A stretch of 64,000 nucleotides of DNA from Bacillus sp. M6-12 (GCF_002860285.1 NZ_PGVF01000009.1:223556-287555); one strand, 5' to 3'. Counted from the first letter of the stretch, positions 8,361-17,344 are shown. The notes: generated from the sequence alone by a model not told the origin. Program-made: numbers and translations.

Positions 8361-8382
8361 TTTTTGGAACCGGTTCCAAAAA
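8361..8382. promoter_or_regulatory. ScrR operator 2
   Basis: The same GGAACCGGTTCC core (8366-8377) lies inside a perfect 22-bp palindrome flanked by T5 and A5. Its centre is 66 bp from that of operator 1, about six helical turns, which would allow looping between two repressor dimers. Confidence 0.72.
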
Positions 8383-8402
8383 GTAAAGGGAGGAAATAGA
8401 AA

Positions 8403-9838
8403 ATGGCTAATAAAAAAATAAAGTCCAAATACCTGCCTGCAGTTAAAGAAGTTATTAGATTAATAGGCGGAAAAGAAAATCTACAAGGTGCAGCTCACTG
8501 TGCGACAAGGCTCCGGCTTGTATTGAAGGATAATTCTCTGGCAGACACAAAGGCAATCGGCGAGCTCGACTTTGTAAAAGGCTCGTTTGTAGCCGGTGAC
8601 CAGCTTCAAATCATTTTTGGTGCAGGCACTGTAAATGATGTTTATGCAGTATTCGTTGAGGAAGCAGGAATTTCGGGAATGTCTCTTGGCGATGTTAAAC
8701 AGCAATCGGCCCAGAAACAAAATGCCTTCCAAAGAAGTATCAAGGCGCTATCCGATGTGTTCGTGGAAATTATTCCAGGCCTTTTGGCAGCGGCACTTTT
8801 AATGGGTCTTACTGGGCTGCTAAGCCAAAAGGGAATTTTCGGTCCACAGTCAGTTGTAGAAATGTTCCCTGTAATTGCAGGCTTTAACCGCTTTATTTCA
8901 ATTATGTCTACTGGGATTTTCACGATATTGCCGCTTCTGGTTGTTTATTCTGCCACAAAGCGTTTCGGTGGAAACCCGGTACTCGGCCTTGTATTAGGTG
9001 CGATTATGCTTCACCCTGACCTGGCAAATGCTTATCTTGTTGGTAATGGAACAGTTAAACCGGAAGTTATCAATCTGTTTGGATTGAAGGTTTCTCTTGT
9101 TGCTTTCCAGGGGGTATTATTATTGCGTTAATGATGGGTCTAGTAGTAGCAAAGCTTGACCAGTTCTTTAGCAGGAAAGTACCGGATATGATTAAACTTT
9201 TCCTTTCACCGTTTTTAACCATTGTTGTTTCAGGATTACTATTGTTTTCAGCAATTGGTCCATTCGGCCGTCTGCTTGCAGATGGAATTACGTCTGGATT
9301 GATGTGGTCAGTTGATAATCTTGGCATTGTTGGTTTTATGCTGTTTGCTGGTATCCAGCAGATTATCGTTATTACAGGTCTTCACCATGTTATTGGGGCA
9401 GTAGAGGCCCAGCTGATTGCCGATACAGGCTTCAACTTTATTATGCCGCTTATGTCAGTAGCCTTAATGGGCCAGGGTGGAGCTGTACTTGGATACACTC
9501 TTGCACTTTGGAAAAATAAGAAGGCAAGACAGATTGGTGTATCAGCGTTTGGATCAACTCTTTTTGGAATTTCAGAACCTGCACTTTTTGGTGTAAACGT
9601 TAAATATAAGTTTCCTCTTATAATGGGAAGCATTGGCGGTGCGATAGGAGGAGCCTATGTCTACCTGACAGGAATTAAAGCACTAGGATTTGGGGCAACA
9701 GCAATCCCTGGATTTGCGATTATGGCAGCAAAGGGAAACGGACATCTTCACTATGTAATCGCGAATGTTTTAGCACTTGCAGTTGGAGCCATTTTAACAG
9801 CTGTTTATTTAAAAATTAAAAAACCAATCTTAGATTAA
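8403..9838 (+). pseudogene. scrA: Sucrose-specific PTS EIIBC, split by a frameshift
   Basis: Would import sucrose and phosphorylate it to sucrose-6-phosphate. The EIIB part holds the phosphorylated Cys33 in GAAHCATRLRL. The EIIC part continues to KIKKPILD and contains TGLHH and GISEPALFG. The first frame stops at 9131 and the second opens with ATG at 9131. Around 9110-9114 the coding sequence needs six G (CAG GGG GGT, for QGGIIIALMMG) but only five are present. Restoring one G rejoins a full-length protein of about 478 residues. No EIIA domain is present, as usual for sucrose EIIBC, which borrows glucose EIIA. Whether the lost base is real or a sequencing error cannot be told here. Confidence 0.85.
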
Positions 9839-9860
9839 ACTTTTGATGAGAGGATACAAT

Positions 9861-11351
9861 ATGGCGAATTATACTGAACCAAAATATAGAACGATTTATG
9901 AAGCAAAAGAAAATGAATTAGAAAACCTTAAAAAAAAATCGGCTGATTCTATTTGGAAACCGGCCTTTCATATTCACCCCCAGTACGGCTTGATGAACGA
10001 TCCAAATGGACTTGCTTACTTTAATGGGGAGTTTCATGTGTTTTACCAGTGGTATCCGTTCGATGCCATTCACGGCATGAAGCACTGGGCACATGTAAAA
10101 TCAAAAGATCTAATTAATTGGGAGCGCCTTCCTGTAGCACTTGTCCCTGTAGAGGATTATGAATCTCATGGTGCCTATTCTGGTGCTTCAATTGAAGTCA
10201 ACGGGAAGCTTTATATGTACTACACAGGAAATATCAAATATGGCACAGAGGAAAGATCCGCCAACCAGTGTCTGGCAGTCATGAATAGTGATGGTACAAT
10301 CATAAAATATGAGAAGAATCCCATTATCGAAGGAGTTCCTGAAGGGTATACAGGGCATGTCCGCGATCCAAAGGTATTCGAAAAAGATGGCCGCTATTAT
10401 ATGTTTTTGGGTGCACAAAGAACAGATTTAACCGGAGCGATAATTGTTTATGAATCTGACGATGCAATTGATTGGACCTTTAAAGGGGAGCTAAAACTGG
10501 AGCTTGATTTGCCGGAGTCAGTATATATGCTCGAGTGCCCGGACTATTTTGAACTAAACGGCAACGACGTTCTGGTCGTTTCCCCACAAGGCCTAGCGGC
10601 AGAGGGACATAATTACCAAAATCTTTATAATGTTATCTATGTAATCGGAATATTGGATATCGACAATCTTTCATTTGAAGTGCATCACTATCAGGAATTA
10701 GAAAAGGGCTTTGATTTTTACGCACCACAAACATTTGCCGGAAAAAACAACGAACGCCTTTTATATGCTTGGGCTGGAATGGGAGAAATAGAGTATCCAT
10801 CAGACAAGGAGTCTTGGGCGCATTGCCTCTCAGTTCCCCGTGAACTGGATATTGTAGACGGCAGGCTGATTCAAAAACCGGCAGAAGAGCTGAAGAAGTT
10901 AAGAAAAGACTTGAAAACAGGTGAACTTGTAATTAGCCAAGATTGCCGAGAGATCGAGTGCAGCTCAGAACAGTATGAGTTCGAGCTTGATTTTAATGAA
11001 GTGGGAGCAAGCGCATTCGGTCTTGAATTGTTTGCGTCAGAAACGGAAGGACTTATGCTGGAGTTTGACCGCAAAAAGCAAACCGTGAGTTTGAATCGGG
11101 AAAAATTCCAATCAGCTTTTGGGGAAGAATACGGTTTTGTAAGAAGTTCTGACCTTGAGTTCGGCAGCTCGATAAAGGTGCACGCGTTTGTCGATCGCAG
11201 TATTGCAGAGATTTTTATTAATAACGGCGAAGTTGTTTTCACTGCTAGAGTGTTCCCAAAAGAAGGACCAAAAGTGATAAAGCTATTCAGCGATGGGAAA
11301 ATAAGCTGCAGCTATAAGAAATACGAACTAGCTCAAGGAATTCTAATGTAA
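9861..11351 (+). CDS. scrB: Sucrose-6-phosphate hydrolase (GH32)
   Basis: Splits sucrose-6-phosphate into glucose-6-phosphate and fructose. GH32 five-blade propeller with the nucleophile in NDPNG (Asp47), the stabiliser in RDPK (Asp168) and the acid/base in ECPDYF (Glu224), followed by a C-terminal beta-sandwich; 496 residues. A longer frame starts at 9843, but AGAGG at 9849-9853 serves ATG at 9861. It lies 22 bp after scrA and 10 bp before scrK, in one operon. Confidence 0.92.
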   Translation: MANYTEPKYRTIYEAKENELENLKKKSADSIWKPAFHIHPQYGLMNDPNGLAYFNGEFHVFYQWYPFDAIHGMKHWAHVKSKDLINWERLPVALVPVEDYESHGAYSGASIEVNGKLYMYYTGNIKYGTEERSANQCLAVMNSDGTIIKYEKNPIIEGVPEGYTGHVRDPKVFEKDGRYYMFLGAQRTDLTGAIIVYESDDAIDWTFKGELKLELDLPESVYMLECPDYFELNGNDVLVVSPQGLAAEGHNYQNLYNVIYVIGILDIDNLSFEVHHYQELEKGFDFYAPQTFAGKNNERLLYAWAGMGEIEYPSDKESWAHCLSVPRELDIVDGRLIQKPAEELKKLRKDLKTGELVISQDCREIECSSEQYEFELDFNEVGASAFGLELFASETEGLMLEFDRKKQTVSLNREKFQSAFGEEYGFVRSSDLEFGSSIKVHAFVDRSIAEIFINNGEVVFTARVFPKEGPKVIKLFSDGKISCSYKKYELAQGILM

Positions 11352-11361
11352 GGGTGAGATA

Positions 11362-12348
11362 ATGACTAAACTATTCTCAATCGGTGAAGTATTAATTGAC
11401 TTTATCCCTCAGCAAAAGGGGAGCGCGTTAAAGGATGTTGTTTCCTTTGAGCGTGCTCCCGGCGGTGCGCCGGCAAATGTTGCAGCTGCAGTTGCCAAGT
11501 ATGGGCATGAAGCAGCGATGATCACGAAGCTTGGCCTGGATTCGTTTGGCGACTTCCTGATCGAACAGCTAAGGAATGCGGGTGTGGAGACCGATAAGAT
11601 CCTGCGTACGAGAGAAGCAAATACGGGACTCGCCTTTGTTTCTTTAAAAGAGAACGGCGAGCGTGATTTCTCGTTTTACCGTAAACCGTCTGCTGACTTG
11701 CTTTTTAACAAGGAAGAGATAAATCCTGACTGGTTTGAAGAAGGTGATATGCTTCATTTCTGCTCCGTTGATCTGGTGGAAAGTCCGATGAAGAATGCAC
11801 ATAAAAGAGCGATCATGTTAATGAAAGAAAAGGGCGGGCTCATTAGCTTTGATCCGAATGTTAGACTGCCGCTATGGGATGATCCAGCGGATTGCAGGTC
11901 TGCCATTCTTGAATTCCTGCCAAACGCACATATTGTAAAGATATCGGATGAGGAGCTGGAATTCATTACGGGAATCAGCGTGGTAGAGGAGGCCATTCAT
12001 TCCTTATTTATTGGAGATGTGCAGGCTGTTGTTTATACGAAGGGTGCTGCCGGTGCAGAGCTTTATTTAAAGGGAACAAAGTTTGAATCAACCGGGTATA
12101 AGGTTAATGTTATGGATACAACTGGTGCCGGGGATGCTTTCATTGGCGGATTTTTATTTAAACTGCTGGAATCAAAGGCTGCTCCTGACAATTTAGTAAA
12201 GATCCTTTCCGAGAAGCATATCGAAATCCTTCAGTTTGCTAATGCCAGTGGTGCTTTAACTACTGTCGGCAAAGGAGCCATTTCCGCACTTCCGAATAAG
12301 GAACAAGTAATCCAGCTTATTAAAGAACAGCAAAAGGTCCTCGATTGA
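11362..12348 (+). CDS. scrK: Fructokinase (PfkB/ribokinase family)
   Basis: Phosphorylates the fructose released by ScrB so that it can enter glycolysis. PfkB signature 1 is at GGAPANVAAAV (about 34-44) and signature 2 at DTTGAGDAF (252-260), with Asp258 as catalytic base; 328 residues. Its RBS (AAGGGTGAG) lies directly behind the scrB stop. Its own 3' end forms one arm of the operon terminator. Confidence 0.9.
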   Translation: MTKLFSIGEVLIDFIPQQKGSALKDVVSFERAPGGAPANVAAAVAKYGHEAAMITKLGLDSFGDFLIEQLRNAGVETDKILRTREANTGLAFVSLKENGERDFSFYRKPSADLLFNKEEINPDWFEEGDMLHFCSVDLVESPMKNAHKRAIMLMKEKGGLISFDPNVRLPLWDDPADCRSAILEFLPNAHIVKISDEELEFITGISVVEEAIHSLFIGDVQAVVYTKGAAGAELYLKGTKFESTGYKVNVMDTTGAGDAFIGGFLFKLLESKAAPDNLVKILSEKHIEILQFANASGALTTVGKGAISALPNKEQVIQLIKEQQKVLD

Positions 12349-12363
12349 GGGCCTTTTGCTTTC
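12329..12363 (+). terminator. Terminator of the sucrose operon
   Basis: AGCAAAAGGTCCTC (12329-12342) pairs with GAGGGCCTTTTGCT (12347-12360) around a 4-nt loop. The scrK stop codon straddles the loop and the 3' arm. Confidence 0.82.
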
Positions 12364-12370
12364 CAAGGTT

Positions 12371-12742
12371 TTATATGGAAGACGTTTTTATTTTGGAAAA
12401 TCCAGTGACGGCAAAACAAGTAATAGACGCTACTGTTGTAACTATAATGGCAAAAAATAATCCGATAGCGCTCATAAAAGTATCTTCGCCAGGATAAGAA
12501 GGTTTTAAGTTGATATACCAATACATGAACATTACTGTCAAGAAAATATAAAAACTGCTTCCGACAGCACTCATCTTTATACGATTTCTTTTTGTACCTT
12601 GCCATGCATTATTAATGAACACCCATAAATAAATACTTCCAGCTACAGCAAACAGCATAACCAATAAATGTTCAAATGGAACAAAGAAATAGGTTAATGC
12701 ATAGAGCGCAAGAATTGTCAGAAAAAATAGGATTGCATACAT
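12371..12742 (-). CDS. Four-helix membrane protein of unknown function
   Basis: 123 residues, mostly hydrophobic, with four predicted membrane segments (about 2-20, 24-43, 61-78 and 90-113). GAGG lies 13 nt before the ATG, which is rather far, so the exact start is uncertain. It faces a truncated DUF2975 gene, whose missing 5' end would have lain here. No family recognised. Confidence 0.5.
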   Translation of the reverse strand: MYAILFFLTILALYALTYFFVPFEHLLVMLFAVAGSIYLWVFINNAWQGTKRNRIKMSAVGSSFYIFLTVMFMYWYINLKPSYPGEDTFMSAIGLFFAIIVTTVASITCFAVTGFSKIKTSSI

Positions 12743-12751
12743 GATGAATAA

Positions 12752-13114
12752 GAAACCTCATTCGCTTATCTGAAACTTCCAGTTCTTTTAGGTTTGTTCA
12801 CTACTGCCATACCATTTTTTCTTGCTTTATATCAGGCAGTGAAGCTTTTAAATGCTATTCAAAGTAAGAATACCTTTTCGGAACTGACTGTTATTTCATT
12901 AGGGCATATTAAGAAATGCGCCTTTTCAATCATCATTCTGTATGTAATCGGGATGATGCTGCTTATAACCCAAAGTGCCTTGCATCCCGGAATAGCCTTT
13001 ATTGGGATAGTCATTTTATTTGCAGCCTTTGTTATTTTCCTTTTTGCGACTGTCCTGCAGGAACTGTTAAAAAGTGCAATAGAAATAAAATCAGAAAATA
13101 ATTTGACAGTTTGA
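12752..13114 (+). pseudogene. DUF2975 (YoaS-like) membrane protein, N-terminally truncated
   Basis: The frame reads FAYLKLPVLLGLFTTAIPFF, then ALYQAVKLLN and FSELTV, as in DUF2975 proteins such as B. subtilis YoaS. The first 35 or so residues, including the first membrane helix, are missing, and an in-frame stop lies at 12749. Translation from TTG at 12794 would give only 106 residues. Intact relatives are paired with the small HTH gene that follows here. The missing part suggests a deletion at about 12750. Confidence 0.65.
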
Positions 13115-13123
13115 GGTGAGATG

Positions 13124-13333
13124 ATGGCAATTATAATCCATATAGATGTGATGTTAGCAAAAAGAAAAATGAGCGTTACGGAACTTTCGGAGAGAGTGGG
13201 AATAACGATGGCTAATCTTTCTATTTTGAAAAATGGAAAGGCAAAAGCGATAAGATTTTCCACCTTAGAGGCTATTTGCAAGGCATTGGACTGTCAGCCT
13301 GGCGATATTCTGGAATACAAAAGGGAAGAATAA
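13124..13333 (+). CDS. Cro/C1-type HTH regulator, YozG-like
   Basis: A 69-residue protein consisting of one HTH_XRE domain: VMLAKRKMSVTELSERVGIT, then NLSILKNGKAKAIRF and ICKALDCQPGDILEY. It is the regulator normally paired with DUF2975 proteins (YoaS-YozG), seven bases behind that gene. GAGGTG at 13113-13118 serves ATG at 13124 (or 13121). Since the partner is truncated, the regulator may have outlived its target. Confidence 0.8.
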   Translation: MAIIIHIDVMLAKRKMSVTELSERVGITMANLSILKNGKAKAIRFSTLEAICKALDCQPGDILEYKREE

Positions 13334-13586
13334 AAAGGCTATTTAATTTTAATAGTTGTGTCGAACTAAGAGGGAGGTTTGCTATAAGGGAAGGGGTAAG
13401 GCTATGTTTTACTTTTTATCAGTACCAAAAATTTAAATTTCATTGCAAGCGGAAAAATGTAAAATTCCAGCCTGCTTCCATTAACAATTAGAAAGAGATT
13501 TATGAAGCATGGCTCTGATGTTAAGTGGAAAATATTGTCTGAATGTATTTGGCGATGCCAAATAAATCTTAGGATTGTCATGATCG

Positions 13587-13763
13587 TTAAGAATCAAGTC
13601 TTTGGTTAAGTTTTTGATAGAGTAAAATAAATCTATCTAATTCTTTGCTGCAAGCTACTGTTTCTGAACTCCCAAGACCTGTATTTTGCACAATCAGTAA
13701 CAACATTTCCTTCTTTTTTGCAATTCGCTTTAATAGATGCTTCTTAACTGTATCACTTTTCAA
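13587..13763 (-). CDS. Spo0E-like aspartyl-phosphate phosphatase
   Basis: A 58-residue protein starting at TTG (13763) with AGGAG about 10 nt upstream. It has the family layout of two helices: residues 5-27 (KKHLLKRIAKKKEMLLLIVQ) and, after a loop, the signature helix CSKELDRFILLYQKL (38-52), matching the SQELDxxIxxYQ motif of Spo0E-like proteins. Members remove phosphate from Spo0A~P or related regulators and delay sporulation. It is short and starts with TTG, so it is easily missed. Confidence 0.8.
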   Translation of the reverse strand: MKSDTVKKHLLKRIAKKKEMLLLIVQNTGLGSSETVACSKELDRFILLYQKLNQRLDS

Positions 13764-13869
13764 TTTAAAAATTACTCCTGACTTTAATAAGGTAAAGAAA
13801 TAAACAATAATTTTTATTATAAGATAATATTCCAGTTTGTTAATAGTTTCGACAAATGTTTTAAAAATA

Positions 13870-13941
13870 AGACAAAAACAGCTTCGCTAATTTTGTCTCA
13901 TTATGAATGAAAAAAAATGACTACTATTTAAATAGCAGTCA
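13870..13941 (-). terminator. Two tandem minus-strand terminators
   Basis: Read on the minus strand, the first hairpin is the imperfect palindrome at 13918-13941 (TGACT..CTATTTAAATAG..AGTCA) followed by eight T. The second pairs AGACAAAA (13870-13877) with TTTTGTCT (13891-13898) and is followed by TTATTTTT. The stop codon of the small gene at 13928 lies in the first stem. Confidence 0.65.
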
Positions 13942-14083
13942 AAACCAATGCTTGTCGTAGCAAAAGAATATCTTGATAGATGCAGTCGCGTACCTGAATA
14001 TCGTTACAGTTAGTAAGATCAATGAGCAAGCGTCCAAGCTCCCTGTTAATAAGGAAATGGCCATAGTCCATTTTACTCTCCAT
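13928..14083 (-). CDS. Small protein of unknown function (51 residues)
   Basis: The minus strand has an open frame of 51 codons from ATG 14083 with AAGGAG about 12 nt upstream. It ends inside a terminator hairpin. The sequence (MESKMDYGHFLINRELGRLL...) is amphipathic, lacks a signal or membrane segment and has normal codon composition. The gene unit is complete with ribosome site, frame and terminator. I do not recognise the family. Confidence 0.5.
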   Translation of the reverse strand: MESKMDYGHFLINRELGRLLIDLTNCNDIQVRDCIYQDILLLRQALVLTAI

Positions 14084-14158
14084 TTAGCAGATCCACTCCT
14101 TTACATAGGTATAATAACCTATATAAGCCCTAGATTCCATTATTTACTATCATGATCT

Positions 14159-14174
14159 AAGTGAGTATTCACTT
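14159..14174. promoter_or_regulatory. Palindrome, possible operator
   Basis: AAGTGAGTATTCACTT is a perfect inverted repeat of 6 bp with a 4-bp centre, similar in form to TetR-family operators. No regulator gene lies next to it. Confidence 0.25.
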
Positions 14175-14400
14175 AAATTGAAAGTGCGAAGAAATTTATT
14201 GAAAGTTTGCTGATCTGAAAAAGCGGCTGTATTGCTTTGAGCAGGCTTTACTTATTTAAAGCAGACAACTTACTGTTGAATAGAATGAAGTGTTTTTCAA
14301 AAATAACATAACGAATACACCCGGCATATTGACAATGCAGAATGTTATCCTGAAAACAAACTTTTTAACCTTAAATCTTTTTACATACCTGTACCCATTT

Positions 14401-14429
14401 CCCCGCTCGAACTTTGAGCAGGGTTTTTT
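14401..14429 (+). terminator. Terminator without an evident upstream gene
   Basis: CCCCGCTC pairs with GAGC(A)GGG and is followed by six T. The 230 bases upstream contain no supported coding frame, so this may end a small RNA or be a remnant. Confidence 0.55.
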
Positions 14430-14603
14430 ATTGGGAATTATTCAGAGACACCGCCACTAGAGCGGAAATTAACAGCCAAGTTAATAAAGCCAAACAATAA
14501 AAAGTAAAAATAGGAAGGAAATAAAGGCACTGAAAGAGAAATGAGTAAGTTATTGAAAAATGGCTTTGATAAATAAATAGCGTACCAAAATGGAGGAAGA
14601 GCA

Positions 14604-15542
14604 ATGCTTGAACAATTAGAAGTATCGTGTATAACGATTGATCTGCCTTTCAGATTAAATCATGTCCATTGTTTTGTGGCGAAAGGAGAAAATGGATGGA
14701 CCATCATGGATTCAGGATTGAACAATACAGTTACCGAAAAAAGCTGGACACCCATTTTAGCAAATCATGACATTACAAACATCATAATTACTCATTATCA
14801 TCCTGATCATTACGGTTATGCCGGCAGGCTCCAGGAAGTAACGGGCGCGAATGTTTTTATGACAGAAACCGATAAAAAAGCGGCACGGACAATTTGGGGA
14901 AAAGGCTTTAGCCATTTTTTAAGGGAAAAATACTACAAATGCGGCATCCCTAAAGTAATTGCGGATGCTATGGCCGAAACCGATGAAGAATCTGCTTCCC
15001 AGGTTTCCCCGCATCCCAGAGTAGACAGTCACCTCAATGAAGGCGATAAGATTTTGTTTGGGAAATATGAATATGAGGTGATAAAGGCACCCGGGCATTC
15101 CAGTGGGTTGATTTGTCTTTATAATAGAGAAAAACGAGTGTTATTTTCCACCGATCATATTTTGCCTAAAATCACACCAAATATTTCTTATGATTTTTAT
15201 GGGGAGGACAACCCGCTAGAAAGATTCCTGCAGTCACTCCATAAATTTAAACGGCTTGAAGCCGAGTACATAATTCCTTCCCATGGGAAGCCTTTTAAAG
15301 ACGCAAATTCGAGAATTGACCAGATTATTGGCCATCATAACGAAAGACTTTCAAAGTTACACGAAATAATCAGTACTCCCGCTACTGTCTATGATGCTTG
15401 TCAAAAGTTATTTGGCAAAGCATTTAATTCTCACGAAATGAGATTTGCAATAGGAGAAACGATCGCCCATCTCGAATATTTAGTAAAAAAAGGGGAGTGC
15501 AGTAAGGGAGAAATTGATGGGAATTACATTTATACCACTTAA
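14604..15542 (+). CDS. MBL-fold metallo-hydrolase
   Basis: Metallo-beta-lactamase-fold hydrolase of 312 residues with the metal motif THYHPDH (His64, His66, Asp68, His69), further ligands in APGHSSG and STDHIL, and SHGKPF near residue 230. A C-terminal helical part follows, as in the group annotated as hydroxyacylglutathione-hydrolase-like proteins. Substrate unknown. The start is ATG at 14604 behind GGAGG. Single gene. Confidence 0.82.
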   Translation: MLEQLEVSCITIDLPFRLNHVHCFVAKGENGWTIMDSGLNNTVTEKSWTPILANHDITNIIITHYHPDHYGYAGRLQEVTGANVFMTETDKKAARTIWGKGFSHFLREKYYKCGIPKVIADAMAETDEESASQVSPHPRVDSHLNEGDKILFGKYEYEVIKAPGHSSGLICLYNREKRVLFSTDHILPKITPNISYDFYGEDNPLERFLQSLHKFKRLEAEYIIPSHGKPFKDANSRIDQIIGHHNERLSKLHEIISTPATVYDACQKLFGKAFNSHEMRFAIGETIAHLEYLVKKGECSKGEIDGNYIYTT

Positions 15543-15746
15543 CAAATACTTCTTTGTGTTTCATGTCACCATTAAAAAAATGAAAGAATAAGAAGGCGGC
15601 AGGTTCTCTCATTGACATAGCCTTCTGCTGTACAGACTTAGTTCGGCTATGGAACAAACTATGTCCTCAGTCACGCTTTCAGACGAAGAACACGACGAAT
15701 GTCTATTTTGGTATTATCTGATTCAGTAACATACGTAACAACAGAC

Positions 15747-15773
15747 AAGAAAAAGCTGCCTGAGTGGCAGCTT
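15747..15773 (-). terminator. Terminator of the thioesterase gene
   Basis: On the minus strand AAGCTGCC and GGCAGCTT form an 8-bp stem with a 5-nt loop, followed by TTTTTC. Confidence 0.75.
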
Positions 15774-15800
15774 GATACAGAATTTCCCTAGTCACCTTTA

Positions 15801-16313
15801 TCACCAAGGCAAACCGGTACCAAAATCCTTTGCCAGGTTGCCACTTTCCTTTCTCCTTCTTTTGCGATTTTCTGCTCTCTCTGCTGCCGTATTAAACAAG
15901 TCTTTTTCCACATCTGTTTCAGGAACCACTTGGGGCACGGGTGTGGGCTTTCCGTTCTCATCAATGGCAACCATGGTTAAAAAGGAAAGGGCACATACAT
16001 TTCGTTCTCCTGATAATAAATCCTCAGCGATGACTTTCACGAATACTTCCATGGAGGAACGCCCGGTATAGGTTACAAATGCCTCCAGGCAAACCGCACT
16101 TGCCTCATCAATTGGATGGAGGAAATCCACTGAATCAGTCGAAGCTGTTACGGTGTTTCTTCGTGAATGACGCATGGATGAGATGGAGGCTATATCATCT
16201 ATATATGCCATGAGCTTTCCGCCAAACAAGGTTCCGTTATTATTGGTATCTGAAGGCAAAACCTTACTCGTTTTCACAACAAAAGAATCCCTGCATTTTT
16301 TTTCATGTATCAT
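15801..16313 (-). CDS. Acyl-CoA thioesterase, hotdog fold (YkhA-like)
   Basis: Hydrolyses acyl-CoA to free acid and CoA. The 170-residue single hotdog domain shows NNNGTLFGGKLMAYIDDIA (about 24-42), which carries the hotdog helix and the catalytic Asn/Asp region, and VDFLHPI; the basic C-terminal tail (AENRKRRRKE) is usual for the YkhA group. A terminator lies 28 bp after the stop. It is not near other fatty-acid genes. Confidence 0.85.
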   Translation of the reverse strand: MIHEKKCRDSFVVKTSKVLPSDTNNNGTLFGGKLMAYIDDIASISSMRHSRRNTVTASTDSVDFLHPIDEASAVCLEAFVTYTGRSSMEVFVKVIAEDLLSGERNVCALSFLTMVAIDENGKPTPVPQVVPETDVEKDLFNTAAERAENRKRRRKESGNLAKDFGTGLPW

Positions 16314-16421
16314 CTTTAAACACAGCCTTTCTATTCTTTCTTTTCGATCTTGCTAAAAGACGTATATTCATCAGCTGTTTCGTATAATCAAGGGTGGATA
16401 ATGGCATTTCTAAACCACCGT

Positions 16422-16529
16422 TTACTTTTCATCTTGCTTTTTCATGCTTATTACATGTTCATAGGTTTTTTTTGCTATCATTAATAGCTGCTCATCATTA
16501 ATTTGTAAACCAAATTCTTTAGATTTCAT
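16422..16529 (-). CDS. Short frame, possibly a gene remnant
   Basis: A 35-codon minus-strand frame from ATG 16529 (MKSKEFGLQINDEQLLMIAK...). The same frame stays open and protein-like for about 16 codons further upstream (GRKEWSLFPYENN) without a start codon. This suggests the C-terminal end of a larger, lost protein rather than a whole gene. Family unknown. Confidence 0.3.
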   Translation of the reverse strand: MKSKEFGLQINDEQLLMIAKKTYEHVISMKKQDEK

Positions 16530-16649
16530 ATTATTTTCATATGGAAAAAGTGACCACTCCTTTCTTCCTGATAAGTATTTACATTAGTTGCCTAATTCAA
16601 TCAAAATTGTTGTGTTACCACACATCCTTGGAGAAGTTCAATACGGAAA

Positions 16650-16690
16650 AAAGGCTACCGACCAAGTTTAAGTGAGGGTAGCTTTTTTTT
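16650..16690 (+). terminator. Plus-strand hairpin with T-run
   Basis: GCTACC (16654-16659) pairs with GGTAGC (16677-16682), followed by eight T. There is no plus-strand gene upstream. The 250 bases to its right hold nothing I can support. Confidence 0.5.
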
Positions 16691-16947
16691 ACCATATCTT
16701 GTTTAGGGATGGAGTTTTCACAACTTACATCATTAATGTCACCAACAGTGAGACAAAATATTCCTATTACTAGCCTTTTGAATAACTAACATTCTTCAAC
16801 TATCGGGTGAATAAATGTAACAGGACCCTACTTTTATTTGTTTCCATAACGGGACAGGCTGAAGAAGGAATTTTATAATCTTTACAGGATATAAAAGTGA
16901 TAATAATGAGTTTCATGTGGGGGAATGCATTCGGCAATGAGGATTAA

Positions 16948-17295
16948 TTAGGGATTATTGCAAAATGATAAAAGCAGCACATCCCCAATCTCTGGTGAAG
17001 GCAGATCGAGCGGGATCTCCAGAACCGCATGGGCCTCCTTATAGGTGTTTCCGATTTGCCATGGATAAAGCACTTCCTGATGAAAGACCGTTCCATCCCT
17101 TGAAAGATAGGAGATTACAAGCGGATAGCGCATATGAAACATGTGAACTGCTTTGCACGGAACGAGGAGCATTCCTGGAACCGATCCGGGGTTGGTACCC
17201 ATCAGCCCGCGAAGCCGCGCAATATCCGTGGTGGCAACTTCAGCTGGAAGAGTATAGATTAGATTTTGCCGTTTGAAATGAAGGATGTATATCAT
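16948..17295 (-). CDS. DUF192 family protein
   Basis: A 115-residue cytoplasmic protein with the DUF192 signature: RLRGLMG (about 28-34), GMLLVPCKAVHMFHMRYPL (41-59), YPWQIG and the C-terminal AVLEIPLDLPSPEIGD. Function in bacteria is unknown; some members are secreted or linked to membrane stress, but this one has no signal peptide. Ribosome site AAAGGAG lies 10 nt upstream of ATG. A 47-codon gene precedes it on the same strand by about 50 bp, probably in one transcript. Confidence 0.78.
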   Translation of the reverse strand: MIYILHFKRQNLIYTLPAEVATTDIARLRGLMGTNPGSVPGMLLVPCKAVHMFHMRYPLVISYLSRDGTVFHQEVLYPWQIGNTYKEAHAVLEIPLDLPSPEIGDVLLLSFCNNP

Positions 17296-17344
17296 TCAGG
17301 GTGTCTCCTTTACAAAAAAGTAAGTAAGTGAATCAGCGGAACCC

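Noticed and set aside
15631..15729. Short plus-strand frame MEQTMSSVTLSDEEHDECLFW after the MBL gene
   Set aside because: No ribosome site, only 26 codons; may be debris.
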